Shown piece after piece: positions 55,770 through 64,000 of a stretch of 64,000 nt of DNA. A program made the translations under genes and the position numbers. The DNA lies in NCBI RefSeq assembly GCF_003385955.1, contig NZ_QRDW01000001.1, positions 124,001-188,000 of the forward strand, written 5' to 3'. This DNA comes from Aestuariispira insulae. GTDB lineage: Bacteria; Pseudomonadota; Alphaproteobacteria; UBA8366; Aestuariispiraceae. How positions within the stretch are numbered: the first letter of the stretch is position 1; every line of letters begins with the position of its first letter. The notes beneath the pieces were generated by a model that saw only the letters and a list, made by a program, of their open reading frames with translations, made no database searches and had not been told where the DNA came from.

Positions 55770-56549
55770 ATGGCGCGCTTTTCCGTCAAACTTCTATCTT
55801 ATCCCATTCTCCGTGGGTTTCTTGCCCAGCTGTTTGCTCTGGCTGCCGTCATCTCGATTAATATAGTTCAGGGACACTATTCCGGCACCGGGCTCCCCAT
55901 AATTTCACTGCTGCTGTTCAATGGGTTGATCGCCGCAGCAATTTCGACTTTTCTGGGACTGCCTTCATGGTGGCTCTATATCCAGGTCTCCTTCCCGTTT
56001 CTGATTGCCGCATCCCAGGTCATGGCTTTACCGGGCTGGATTTTTCCTCTGGCGTTGCTGTTCCTGATCGTCACTTTCTGGAATAGCATCGGAGACAGGG
56101 TGCCGCTTTATCTGAGCAACCGAGCGACGGGTCGGGCTTTGCTGAAGCTTCTGCCCGAAAATCGGCCGGGCCGTTTCATGGATCTTGGATGCGGACCTGC
56201 CGGCTTGCTCATTCAATTGGCCAAGGCACGACCGGATTGGCATTTTACCGGTATAGAAGCCTCTCCCGCCCTATGGTTGTTGGCACGTATCCGGGTCGCG
56301 GCCTCGGGATGCAACAACATCGACATCCACCTCAAAAACATATGGAAAACAGATGTTTACAACCAGGATTTCATTTATTGCTTCCTATCCCCTGCCCCCA
56401 TGCCAGCCCTATTCCGGCAATTGAGCCAAAGGATGCACCCTGGAAGCAGACTGGTCAGCAATAGCTTTGATGTACCAGGCCAGGCCGCTGACGAAATAAT
56501 CAGTTTGAAAGACCACCGAGACACCAAACTGCATTTGTGGCAAATATAG
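55770..56549 (+). CDS. membrane-anchored SAM-dependent methyltransferase
   Basis: A 259-residue protein with about three to four hydrophobic helices in residues 8-108 and a class I methyltransferase core after residue 125: motif I is FMDLGCGPAGLL, followed by WHFTGIEASPALWLLARIRVA. The C-terminal beta strands are recognisable, though the fold looks short. The substrate is unknown; attachment to the membrane suggests a lipid, quinone or envelope compound. GAGGAAA precedes the ATG. It is a single gene between the flavin reductase and motA. Confidence 0.8.
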   Translation: MARFSVKLLSYPILRGFLAQLFALAAVISINIVQGHYSGTGLPIISLLLFNGLIAAAISTFLGLPSWWLYIQVSFPFLIAASQVMALPGWIFPLALLFLIVTFWNSIGDRVPLYLSNRATGRALLKLLPENRPGRFMDLGCGPAGLLIQLAKARPDWHFTGIEASPALWLLARIRVAASGCNNIDIHLKNIWKTDVYNQDFIYCFLSPAPMPALFRQLSQRMHPGSRLVSNSFDVPGQAADEIISLKDHRDTKLHLWQI

Positions 56550-56712
56550 TAACCGAAAGTGTCTACTCTTTCCCTGGGCTGTTAACCTATTCTCAACAAC
56601 TGTCATTCTATTTTTTACACTTGTTGAATTAACGATAACAAGTTGATGGACTTTAAGGTAAAAGGCTGTCTATTCTCATCCAATGAATAATTCCAAGGGG
56701 CTAGTTTAATTC

Positions 56713-57573
56713 ATGTTTGTCATCATCGGCATGGTCCTGGTCGTCGCCGCGGTGATCGGCAGTTACGTTGCGATGGGTGGAAAACTCAGCGTTCTGAACC
56801 AGCCGTTCGAGGTTGTCATTATTTTCGGCGCCGGTATTTCCGCCTTCCTGGTGTCCAACCCGCTACATATCGTTAAAAAGGGGTTTGGGCGGCTCGCCGG
56901 CTGTGTCAAAGGATCAAAATACAAGAAAGCCGACTATCTGGAGCTGCTGCTTTGTCAGTATCAGGTTTTCAAATTGATGAAACAAAAGGGCGCGCTGGCC
57001 CTGGAACAACATGTTGAAAACCCGCATGACAGTACACTGTTCAAGGAATTTCCGAAATTCTACAGTGATCATCATGCCCTGGAATTCTTCTGTGATTACC
57101 TGCGTCTCATGACCCTTGGCACAGACAACCCGCATGAGATGGAAGCCCTGATGGATCAGGAATTAGAGGTTCATCACGCGGAAGATCATACCGTTGGACA
57201 TGCCCTGACCCAGCTTGCCGAGAGCTTTCCCGCTCTCGGAATCGTCGCCGCGGTTCTGGGCGTCATCAAAACCATGGGCTCCATTTCCGAGCCTCCGGAA
57301 GTTCTCGGCGGCCTGATTGCCGGCGCTTTGGTCGGTACTTTTCTCGGCATTTTGCTGTGTTACGGCTGGTTTGCGCCGCTGGCCAGCACCGCCAAGCAGA
57401 TCATGGAGGAAGAAGCCACCTATCTTGGCTGTTTGAAGACCGGTATCCTAGCCCATCTTCAGGGATATGCCCCGCAGGTTTCGGTAGAATTTGCCCGAAA
57501 GGCACTGGCCCCGCATAACCGGCCGACCTTCATCGAGGTGGAGGAAGCCACCGGCAACCTGCCCCCTGTCTGA
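56713..57573 (+). CDS. motA: flagellar motor stator protein MotA
   Basis: Stator subunit that couples ion flow to flagellar rotation. 286 residues with four helices at about 2-22, 33-52, 172-190 and 203-225. Between them lies a cytoplasmic loop; the family's THALTQLAESFPALGIVAAVLGVIKTM stretch (TVGHALTQ at about 161) precedes helix 3. FLGILLCYGWFAPL belongs to helix 4. It is the first gene of a motA-motB-motB operon, with a long AT-rich leader. Confidence 0.95.
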   Translation: MFVIIGMVLVVAAVIGSYVAMGGKLSVLNQPFEVVIIFGAGISAFLVSNPLHIVKKGFGRLAGCVKGSKYKKADYLELLLCQYQVFKLMKQKGALALEQHVENPHDSTLFKEFPKFYSDHHALEFFCDYLRLMTLGTDNPHEMEALMDQELEVHHAEDHTVGHALTQLAESFPALGIVAAVLGVIKTMGSISEPPEVLGGLIAGALVGTFLGILLCYGWFAPLASTAKQIMEEEATYLGCLKTGILAHLQGYAPQVSVEFARKALAPHNRPTFIEVEEATGNLPPV

Positions 57574-57603
57574 TGACTGCACATTCAGGAGGATCAAGAC
57601 TGA

Positions 57604-58548
57604 ATGGCTGATGCTTTCGAAGGCGATGATGCGTTAAAACCGCTGATCCTGACGAAAAAGAAAAAGATCCCGGCTGAGGCACATGGCGGGGCCTGGAAAA
57701 TTGCCTATGCGGATTTTGTCACCGCCATGATGGCTTTTTTCCTGCTGCTCTGGCTCCTGAACGCGACCACCGAAGACCAGATGTTCGGTATCTCTGAATT
57801 TTTCGCCCCCACCAGTGTCGCCGAGGATGAAACCGCCGTCGGCGAAGCCCTGAAAGGGCTGGCTATTGCGGTTGAAGGGGCCATGCGGTCCGAAAGCTCG
57901 CGCCCCAGTGTGACCGTTGCCATTCCCACATATGGTGAGGAAGGCGAAGGTGAAGAAGCGGGGGAATTGCGTAAAAGCGAGCAGGAAGCCCATCTCAAGG
58001 AAGCCAAGGCCAGTGACATCGAGCAGGAGCGCCAGCTGCTGGATCTGGCCATGCAGAAATTGCGGCTTTCCGTTGAAAAGATGGAAGAATTTCAAGATAT
58101 CCAGTCCAGTCTTCTGATTGAGATGACCCCGGAAGGCTTGCTGATCCAGATCCTTGATCAGCAAAAGCGACCGATGTTTGAAAAAGACACCGCCCAGCTC
58201 ACCAAATTCTCGCGACGCTTGCTGGCGCTGGTTGGCAGCATTGTCGCCACATTGCCAAATGATATCGCCATAACAGGCCATACCGAGCGTAGCGGATTCA
58301 AGCGGGCCAATGATTTTACCAATTGGGCAATCTCAGGCCATCGTGCTGTTGCAGCCCAGCAATGGTTGATCGATGCGGGACTGCCGAAGGAACGGATCAT
58401 TCAGGTGGAGGGAAAAGCGGATACCGAATTGCTCAACCCCCGCGAACCGACTTCCGAACGCAACCGGCGAATCAGCATATTGCTGACATTGGAAAACGAT
58501 GACGAAGAAGGGTCCGTGCAGGATGGCCCGCCGTCCATTGATCCGTGA
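57604..58548 (+). CDS. motB: MotB-type stator protein, first copy
   Basis: Ion-channel stator partner of MotA, 314 residues. A short cytoplasmic tail is followed by a single helix (about 34-52) containing the proton-binding aspartate Asp37 in AYADFVTAMM, then an acidic linker, a coiled region (about 125-170), and a C-terminal OmpA-like peptidoglycan-binding domain (195-300) with TGHTERSG and RNRRISILL. It lies 30 bp after motA. The coiled region is longer than in typical MotB. Confidence 0.93.
   Translation: MADAFEGDDALKPLILTKKKKIPAEAHGGAWKIAYADFVTAMMAFFLLLWLLNATTEDQMFGISEFFAPTSVAEDETAVGEALKGLAIAVEGAMRSESSRPSVTVAIPTYGEEGEGEEAGELRKSEQEAHLKEAKASDIEQERQLLDLAMQKLRLSVEKMEEFQDIQSSLLIEMTPEGLLIQILDQQKRPMFEKDTAQLTKFSRRLLALVGSIVATLPNDIAITGHTERSGFKRANDFTNWAISGHRAVAAQQWLIDAGLPKERIIQVEGKADTELLNPREPTSERNRRISILLTLENDDEEGSVQDGPPSIDP
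57712..57755. repeat. 44-bp sequence shared by both motB genes, first copy
   Basis: Identical to 58675-58718, covering the codons for the conserved Asp helix. Surrounding sequence differs at many third positions, so the block stands out. Confidence 0.85.
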
Positions 58549-58584
58549 TCATAAAACAGAAGTTATATCCCAGACAGGCAAGGC

Positions 58585-59514
58585 ATGGCTGACGAAGACC
58601 AAGAAGTCATCATAATAACAAAAAAGGTGAAAGAAGAAGGCGCCCATGGGGGCGCCTGGAAGATTGCCTATGCCGATTTTGTCACCGCCATGATGGCTTT
58701 TTTCCTGCTGCTCTGGCTGTTGAATGCAACCGAACAGGAAGTGCTGGAAGGCATCTCCAACTATTTCAACCCCACAACCCGCACCACATCTGGCGCCAGC
58801 GGCAGTGGTGGCTTGTTTGGCGGCATTACATCCAACGAACCCGGCCCCACCGAAACCATGCTACATTCGGCTGCGCAGGACCGACAGACCAGCGCCAAAG
58901 GGGCATTGGAAGCCGAAGAAGGCGGATCTGGTAAGAATGACGAAGAAAGCACCGGTGACGCGGGTAAACTGGATCCTTTGCAAGAAGACGCAAATTTCTA
59001 TGCGACGAAACAAAATCTGGAACGCGCAATCAATGCGTTGCCGCCTGAACTGCAGGATCTAAAACAATCCGTCCTTGTCGATGTGACTGAAGAAGGCCTT
59101 AGACTTCAGCTGATCGACCAGAAGAACCGGGAGAGTTTTGCCCCAGGTTCCGCGGAACTTACCGAGACAGGCCGCATGCTGCTCAAATTCATGGCGCAAT
59201 ATATCTCCAGGCTTCCCAACAAAATTTCGATCACCGGTCATACGGGTGAAGAACCGTCCGCCGATAATATCTGGACCCTTTCTGTCGACCGGGCGCTGAC
59301 GACCCGACGGACATTGATCCAGAACGAAGCGATTCCCATTTCCCGGTTTGAAACCATCATAGGCCGCGGGGATTCGGAGTTATTGTTCCCCGATGACCCG
59401 ACATCACCGCGCAACCGCCGGATGGTGGTTGTGCTGCTGCGCCAAGTCGGGTCGAAAAGCCGGGTCGGTGGTGGCAATGCGCCCCCCTCCATCTTTGGAA
59501 ATCCGCAGCAGTAA
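58585..59514 (+). CDS. MotB-type stator protein, second copy
   Basis: Paralogue of the upstream motB, 309 residues, 36 bp downstream. The membrane helix keeps the Asp (Asp31 in AYADFVTAMM). The linker (about 60-130) is Gly-Ser-Glu-rich and unlike that of copy one. The OmpA-like domain (190-295) has ITGHTGEE and RNRRMVVVLL. The helix region is identical to copy one at the DNA level for 44 bases, while the rest is diverged. It may form mixed stators with MotA or serve under other conditions. Confidence 0.92.
   Translation: MADEDQEVIIITKKVKEEGAHGGAWKIAYADFVTAMMAFFLLLWLLNATEQEVLEGISNYFNPTTRTTSGASGSGGLFGGITSNEPGPTETMLHSAAQDRQTSAKGALEAEEGGSGKNDEESTGDAGKLDPLQEDANFYATKQNLERAINALPPELQDLKQSVLVDVTEEGLRLQLIDQKNRESFAPGSAELTETGRMLLKFMAQYISRLPNKISITGHTGEEPSADNIWTLSVDRALTTRRTLIQNEAIPISRFETIIGRGDSELLFPDDPTSPRNRRMVVVLLRQVGSKSRVGGGNAPPSIFGNPQQ
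58675..58718. repeat. 44-bp sequence shared by both motB genes, second copy
   Basis: Identical to 57712-57755, in the same codon phase. Confidence 0.85.
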
Positions 59515-59592
59515 TCCGCCTCTGTCCTTGTAACGGCATCAGCAAAACCCCACATCCTGTTGTAGTCAGATCAATCGTTTCAGGAGAGCGCT

Positions 59593-60069
59593 GTGACTTT
59601 AAGCCCGAATGATCACAAGGATGCAAAATGGCAGGCATCCGGCGTGTCAATGCGCACCCATCAAGATGCAGATGCAACAGCAGTAACCGGACGGCGAATG
59701 GTTGCCTATCTGATTGATGTCTGTCTGCTCGGCCTGCTTGTACCGCTTTCCTGGCTGCTCAGCATCATCACATTCGGGCTGTTATCACCTATCATCGCCC
59801 TGGTGCTGATGGCGGCACCTTTCATCTATCATCCGGTCTGTATTGCTTCCTCCCGGGGCGCGACAATTGGTCAGAGAATCATGGGGCTCCGCGTCATATC
59901 CCATGATGGTGATCAGGTAAGTCCGATCCAGGCTTTATTCCAAACCGTCCTATTCTACGCCACATTGGGTTTCAGCGGCGGCCTGCTGCTTCTCTGGGCG
60001 CTGTTTGATGACAAATCCCGGTGCCTGCATGATATTTTCAGCGGCACGGTAACCGTTCGCGAGAATTGA
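59593..60069 (+). CDS. RDD-family membrane protein
   Basis: A 158-residue protein with three helices (about 38-62, 63-82 and 120-137) and the RDD-family markers GRRMVAYLIDVCLL, then GATIGQRIMGLRV and the aspartate-rich LLLLWALFDDKSRCLHD at the end. Function is unknown; some family members are ion transporters. Start is a GTG at 59593 with CAGGAGA upstream. It lies 88 bp before bpt, the usual partner in alphaproteobacteria. Confidence 0.88.
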   Translation: MTLSPNDHKDAKWQASGVSMRTHQDADATAVTGRRMVAYLIDVCLLGLLVPLSWLLSIITFGLLSPIIALVLMAAPFIYHPVCIASSRGATIGQRIMGLRVISHDGDQVSPIQALFQTVLFYATLGFSGGLLLLWALFDDKSRCLHDIFSGTVTVREN

Positions 60070-60157
60070 CCTGGGTCCCATCATTTGATCTTCACTGGAC
60101 AGAAGCACCGGTTAGCAGGCAGAATTTCAACAGCAACCGCAGTGACGAGTTCGCCCA

Positions 60158-60874
60158 ATGTCTGTTGAACGCCCGAAGAATCTAACACTGTTTCACCGTT
60201 CCGGTGTCATGGAATGCCCCTATCTTAAAGGTGAGGCGGAACAACAGCTTTTTGCGGAGTTACCGTCCAGCAATGCCCAGGGCTTGTTTGAAGAGTTGAG
60301 CCATGCCGGCTTCCGCCGCTCACACCAGATCATCTATCGCCCCAGTTGCCCAAATTGCGACGGATGCAAGTCGGTACGCATTCCCGCCCATGAATTCAAA
60401 TGGTCCAAATCCTGGAAACGGGTCATGAAACGCAACCAGGACCTGACCATGGATCAGGTCGGCCTCAGGGTCACGCGGGAACAATTTGAACTGTTCAGCA
60501 CCTATGTCCGCTCCCGCCATGGTGACGGAGAGATGGCGGAAATGAATGAACAGGACTATTTGGGACTGGTCCTGGCCAGCCCGGTTCATACCACGATTTT
60601 TGAATTTCGCGGTCCGGACGGACGCCTACGTGCAGCATGTCTGTGCGACATGCTGCGTGATGGGGTCTCAGCCGTCTACAGCTTCTTCGACCCGGCCTAT
60701 GAGCGTGACAGCCTTGGCAGCTACATGATTCTTAAACTGATCGAATGGACCAAAGCACAAACCATGGATCATGTGTATTTAGGTTTCTGGGTCGATAACA
60801 GCCCCAAAATGGCCTACAAGCGCCGCTTTGCCCCGCTGGAATTTTTTGATCGAAATGGCTGGGTTCGGCTTTGA
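60158..60874 (+). CDS. bpt: aspartate/glutamate leucyltransferase (Bpt)
   Basis: Transfers leucine from Leu-tRNA to proteins with N-terminal Asp or Glu, tagging them for the ClpAP/ClpS N-end rule pathway. 238 residues with HAGFRRSHQIIYRPSCPNCDGCKSVRIP (residues about 50-77, with a cysteine cluster), SYMILKLIEWTK and VYLGFWVDNSPKMAYKRRFAPLE at the end. Follows the RDD gene, as is normal. Length is close to the family average. Confidence 0.96.
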   Translation: MSVERPKNLTLFHRSGVMECPYLKGEAEQQLFAELPSSNAQGLFEELSHAGFRRSHQIIYRPSCPNCDGCKSVRIPAHEFKWSKSWKRVMKRNQDLTMDQVGLRVTREQFELFSTYVRSRHGDGEMAEMNEQDYLGLVLASPVHTTIFEFRGPDGRLRAACLCDMLRDGVSAVYSFFDPAYERDSLGSYMILKLIEWTKAQTMDHVYLGFWVDNSPKMAYKRRFAPLEFFDRNGWVRL

Positions 60875-61214
60875 GCTGGCTGTGTGATCCAATATTGTAT
60901 TGTTAGCTTGGTCACGCGCCCACCACACGCATCGGTATTTGGCCTCGTTTGGTGGAGATGAAGATTTCATCAACTATTTAAAGGAGATAACTGGGTCATA
61001 TTACGGAGGGTAGATACCCAATAATGCGTAGGATGTTGCAATTTGTGCCTGTTGCCTTGGTATAAAATTAGGCTATAAATATTGTCATGCAGGTGGCCTG
61101 ACTGGGGTAAAAATATAATGCAGGTCACTAAAAACCGGGGGTCGCTTCGCCATCACATCCTTCAAGCATGTGAACAATGCGGCTCTCAAAAAAACCTAGA
61201 GGGAGACGCAACTA
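60875..61214. other. 340-bp leader of the TRAP transporter
   Basis: No coding frame is supported. It holds a candidate promoter (listed separately), and two copies of ATGCAGGT downstream of it (61086-61093 and 61120-61127) that could be regulator half-sites. I looked for a sigma-54 promoter (GG-N10-GC) and did not find a convincing one. Confidence 0.5.
61052..61079 (+). promoter_or_regulatory. candidate sigma-70 promoter of the TRAP operon
   Basis: TTGCCT (61052-61057) and TATAAA (61074-61079) are separated by 16 bp, about 140 bp before dctP. The fit to consensus is fair, and it is the best candidate in the region. Confidence 0.5.
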
Positions 61215-62309
61215 ATGAAACGTCGTGATTTTCTAAAATCCGCTGCCACCGGCGCGGTTGCTGCGGCAGGCGCCAGCGCTCTGGCCGCTCCGGCCATTGC
61301 CCAGGGCAAGCGTGAGCTGAAACTTGTCACCACCTGGCCGAAAGGCTTTCCGGGTCTTGGCACCGGCGCACAGCGCTTTGCCGATTCTGTAACCAAAGCC
61401 ACTGACGGCCGTATCACGGTTAAGCTTTATGCGGCTGGCGAATTGGTGCCGCCTTTCGAATCCTTTGATGCCGTTTCCCAGGGCAATGCCGACATGTATC
61501 ATGCGGCTGAATATTACTGGCAGGGCAAACATAAGGCTTTCAATTTCTTCACCGCGGTACCCTTTGGCCTGACCGCCAACGAAATGGATGCCTGGATCAA
61601 CCATGCCGGCGGCCAGGAACTGTGGGACGAATTGTCCGGCCAGTTCAACTTGAAAGCCTTCCCTTGCGGCAATACCGGCGTCCAGATGGGCGGTTGGTTC
61701 AACAAGGAAATCAATTCCGTTGAAGACCTCAAAGGTTTGAAAATGCGTATGCCGGGTCTGGGCGGTGAAGTATTGCGCCGCCTGGGTGCAACCGCTGTGA
61801 CCCTGCCGGGTGGAGAGATCTTCCCCAGCCTGCAGTCCGGTGCCATTGACGCCACCGAATGGGTCGGCCCGTGGAACGATCTGGCCTTTGGTTTCTACAA
61901 GGTGACCAAGTTCTACTACCATCCGGGTTTCCATGAGCCGGGTTCCACCCTGGCGGTTGGCATCAACAAAGATGTTTGGGAATCTTTCTCAGCCTCCGAC
62001 CAGGAACTTATCCGTGCCTGCGCACTGGCCGAGAACAATTATTCCTGGGCCGAGTTCAATGCCAAGAACGCGGATTCTCTCGACACCTTGCTGACCCGCC
62101 ATGGTGTGCAGCTGCGTGAATTCTCCGACGATGTTTACGAAGCCTTCGGTAAGGCCTCCCAGGAAGTGCTGGAAGAGACCGCTGCGACCGACGACATTTC
62201 CAAACGTGTCTATGACAGCTTTGCGGAGTTCCGCCGGAAATCCATGGGTTGGTCTGAATTGGCCGACGCCGGTTATATGCGCAAACGTAAGCAGGTTCTG
62301 TCCTCCTAA
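61215..62309 (+). CDS. dctP: TRAP transporter substrate-binding protein, TakP-like
   Basis: Periplasmic solute-binding protein of a tripartite ATP-independent transporter. Twin-arginine signal KRRDFL with cleavage near AIAQ at 30. The ligand pattern of the 2-oxo acid subgroup is visible: Gln157 in GVQMGGWF, Arg178 in KMRMPG, and Glu215-Trp216 in ATEWVGPWND. 2-oxo acids such as pyruvate are thus likely ligands, but not proven. GAGGGAGA precedes the ATG. 364 residues. First gene of the operon with dctQ and dctM. Confidence 0.93.
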   Translation: MKRRDFLKSAATGAVAAAGASALAAPAIAQGKRELKLVTTWPKGFPGLGTGAQRFADSVTKATDGRITVKLYAAGELVPPFESFDAVSQGNADMYHAAEYYWQGKHKAFNFFTAVPFGLTANEMDAWINHAGGQELWDELSGQFNLKAFPCGNTGVQMGGWFNKEINSVEDLKGLKMRMPGLGGEVLRRLGATAVTLPGGEIFPSLQSGAIDATEWVGPWNDLAFGFYKVTKFYYHPGFHEPGSTLAVGINKDVWESFSASDQELIRACALAENNYSWAEFNAKNADSLDTLLTRHGVQLREFSDDVYEAFGKASQEVLEETAATDDISKRVYDSFAEFRRKSMGWSELADAGYMRKRKQVLSS

Positions 62310-62332
62310 TCGGAAACAGTCTTGCTGGAAAT

Positions 62333-62362
62333 TAAGCCCCGGGAACTCCCCGGGGCTTTTTC
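62333..62362 (+). terminator. intergenic hairpin between dctP and dctQ
   Basis: Stem AAGCCCCGGG with CCCCGGGGCTT around a short loop is followed by five T. In TRAP operons such a hairpin often limits expression of the permease relative to the binding protein. It can also act as a partial terminator. Confidence 0.7.
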
Positions 62363-62510
62363 CAGAGAGCCCGTTCAGGGCTCCGATATGGCATTCTTTT
62401 ATAGATTTTCGTCCTGTTTCTCGTTTCCAGCCCCAAGGTGCTTCGTTTCCGTGGTAGGCTGCAAAAGAATTATGGTTCGACCTAACTAACAAAGTATTCA
62501 GGAGGGGTTT

Positions 62511-63053
62511 TTGGGAGCTCTAGCCTTTTTGGCGCGCGCCATTGACCGGTTCAACCAGACTGTCGGGATGTCGGTCGCCTGGTTTGCCCTGTTCATGGTC
62601 ATCGTGCAATTTGTCGTTGTCGTGCTGCGTTATGTGTTCGGCTACGGCACTGTCTTCATGCAGGAATCCATCATTTATATGCATGGTTTCCTGTTCCTGC
62701 TTGGCGCAGGCTACACCCTGCTGCATGACGGTCATGTACGCGTTGATGTGTTTTACCGCGATGCCAGCCCCAAGAAAAAAGCGGCAGTCAATCTGTTTGG
62801 CTTGGTGAGCCTGCTCTTTCCGGTATGCATCTGCATGTGGTTTTACATGTGGCCCTATGTGGCCAATTCCTGGGAAATCCTGGAATCCTCCAAGGAAACC
62901 AGCGGCATTCCAGCCGTATTCGTCTTGAAAACCGCCATGCAGGCCTTCCTGTTGCTGATCATGCTGCAGGGCATTTCCATGGCAATCCATTCCATCCGGC
63001 AATTGGCCGGTGACGAGGAAATTCCCAATGATGAAGAGCATGAAGGACTGTAA
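62511..63053 (+). CDS. dctQ: TRAP transporter small permease
   Basis: Four-helix membrane subunit (180 residues) linking the binding protein and large permease. Helices at about 19-40, 50-71, 92-113 and 133-153, with the central motif QESIIYMHGFLFLLGAGYTLLHDGHVRVDVFY (residues 50-80). It starts with TTG at 62511, five bases after GGAGG (62501-62505); no upstream ATG is in frame. The stop codon is two bases before the next start. Confidence 0.9.
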   Translation: MGALAFLARAIDRFNQTVGMSVAWFALFMVIVQFVVVVLRYVFGYGTVFMQESIIYMHGFLFLLGAGYTLLHDGHVRVDVFYRDASPKKKAAVNLFGLVSLLFPVCICMWFYMWPYVANSWEILESSKETSGIPAVFVLKTAMQAFLLLIMLQGISMAIHSIRQLAGDEEIPNDEEHEGL

Positions 63054-63055
63054 CC

Positions 63056-64000
63056 ATGGCCATTGCTGAATATTTTGACATTGCCATGTTCGCGGTGGCC
63101 TGCATCTTCCTGATGATGGGCTTCCCTGTGGCTTTCACGCTTGCCGGTGTGGCCTTGATATTTGCGCTGATGGGCTTTGCCACCGGTCATTTTGATATGG
63201 CCTTCATCGGCAACATCCCCAGCCGTATTTTTGGCGGCGCCGTCTGGAACGAGGTTCTGATCGCAGTACCGCTCTTTGTTTTCATGGGCGTGATGCTGGA
63301 AAGATCCAAGGTAGCCGAAGAACTGCTCGAGACCATGGGACGCCTTTTTGGCACCATGCGCGGTGGCCTGGGCTTGTCTGTCTCCATCGTTGGTGCGTTG
63401 CTGGCCGCCTCCACCGGCATTGTCGGGGCGACGGTTGTCACCATGGGCCTGATGTCCCTGCCAACCATGATGCGGCGCGGTTATGATCCCTCGCTTGCCT
63501 GCGGCTCCATCTGTGCTGCCGGCACCCTGGGCCAGATCATTCCGCCTTCTATCGTATTAGTCCTGTTGGGGGATCAAATCTCCAACGCTTATGTGGATGC
63601 GCAGCGCGCAGTCGGCAACTGGTCCCCCGAACCTGTATCGGTGGGCGATCTGTTTGCGGGCGCCCTGCTGCCGGGCTTGATGCTGGTGGGGATGTATATG
63701 GCCTATCAGATGATCTATGCCTTCGTGAAACCCAACAGCTGTCCGCCGATCCCGGCGGATCCGGATGCCTCTCGCGGTCTGGCCGGCCAGGTCATGCATG
63801 CTTTGCTGCCGCCGGTCTTGCTGATCGTTGCCGTTCTGGGTTCGATCCTGGCCGGTATTGCCACCCCTACCGAGGCCGCTGCTGTTGGCGCGGTCGGCGC
63901 GATCCTGCTGGCCGGTCTCCGGGTTCAGGAACTGGATATGGAGCGTCCGCTGGTCGATAACGCCCCCTCCACTGAGGCGGTGATCAGCCGCCTCGCCGGT
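63056..64000 (+). CDS. dctM: TRAP transporter large permease, partial (runs past the window)
   Basis: The first 315 residues of the DctM subunit, which carries the sodium-coupled transport path. Seven or so helices are visible, with GFPVAFTLAGVALIFALMG (about 22-40), VPLFVFMGVMLERSKVAEELLETM and ASTGIVGATVVTMGLMSLPTM (about 121-141), and GQIIPPSIVLVLLGDQ. The reading frame is open to the window edge. ATG at 63056 is two bases after the dctQ stop. The family is about 430-450 residues in all, so roughly a quarter to a third is missing. Confidence 0.93.
   Translation, partial: MAIAEYFDIAMFAVACIFLMMGFPVAFTLAGVALIFALMGFATGHFDMAFIGNIPSRIFGGAVWNEVLIAVPLFVFMGVMLERSKVAEELLETMGRLFGTMRGGLGLSVSIVGALLAASTGIVGATVVTMGLMSLPTMMRRGYDPSLACGSICAAGTLGQIIPPSIVLVLLGDQISNAYVDAQRAVGNWSPEPVSVGDLFAGALLPGLMLVGMYMAYQMIYAFVKPNSCPPIPADPDASRGLAGQVMHALLPPVLLIVAVLGSILAGIATPTEAAAVGAVGAILLAGLRVQELDMERPLVDNAPSTEAVISRLAG

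Noticed and set aside
60875-61214. Sigma-54 promoter for the TRAP operon
   Set aside because: No GG-N10-GC element with the surrounding consensus was found; a sigma-70-like pair fits better.

Overview
The window reads as a contiguous piece of an alphaproteobacterial chromosome. Support comes from the conserved block fabH-plsX-rpmF-DUF177-cytochrome bc1 chaperone with divergent bamE, ihfA next to a MerR gene and a tRNA-Pro, the nrdR-ribD-ribE-ribBX-ribH-nusB-thiL order, a MucR regulator, and an LdtR-like MarR protein. Gene content (TRAP uptake, carnitine catabolism, many acyl-CoA enzymes, flagellar motor stators) suggests a heterotrophic, motile, probably aquatic or host-associated bacterium near Rhodospirillales, Kiloniellales or Sneathiellales. 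I cannot fix the genus. I see no CRISPR array, rRNA, transposase or integrase.

Layout. 0.1-6.3 kb: a small unknown gene, nicotinamide nucleotide repair (nnrDE), slyX, malate synthase G, and a divergent omega-aminotransferase. 6.5-8.8 kb: an AT-richer accessory patch with a secreted unknown protein and an exported ankyrin-repeat protein. A decayed copy of the caiD 3' end lies on the far side of the ankyrin gene. 8.8-16.5 kb: a carnitine/crotonobetaine catabolic operon on the minus strand (caiD-like hydratase, ATP-grasp acyl-CoA ligase, acyl-CoA dehydrogenase, carnitine dehydrogenase-thioesterase fusion, dehydrocarnitine cleavage enzyme) with a divergent CdhR-like regulator. 16.5-26.6 kb: small membrane and redox proteins, a beta-oxidation trio (paaF/paaH/paaJ type), an MFS exporter and several conserved unknowns.

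26.6-36.2 kb: tRNA-Pro, MerR-ihfA-fabH-plsX-rpmF housekeeping, bamE, thiL-nusB-ribH-ribBX-ribE. 36.6-38.5 kb: an EamA exporter/LysR pair set between ribE and ribD. 38.5-42 kb: ribD-nrdR-glyA-rpiB. 42.4-46.9 kb: mucR, PAP2 phosphatase, DUF6898 protein, glutaryl-CoA dehydrogenase, an mlaC-like gene, a MarR regulator. 47-50.2 kb: three valine/isobutyrate catabolic enzymes behind a perfect 20-bp palindrome. 50.4-60.9 kb: metY, hemB, serine deaminase, flavin reductase, a membrane-anchored methyltransferase, motA with two tandem motB-like genes, an RDD protein and bpt. 61.2-64 kb: a TRAP transporter (dctP, dctQ, partial dctM) running off the window end.

The catabolic genes form one theme. Carnitine, dicarboxylate-type acyl-CoAs, glutaryl-CoA and isobutyryl-CoA are broken down to acetyl-CoA, acetoacetate or C3 units, and malate synthase can assimilate glyoxylate. 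The most unusual points are the composition of the carnitine operon, the repeat-flanked ankyrin cassette at its 3' end, the tandem motB genes sharing an identical membrane-segment DNA block, and the palindromic operator in front of the valine genes. All assignments rest on reading the sequence and recalled family motifs; no database search was run.
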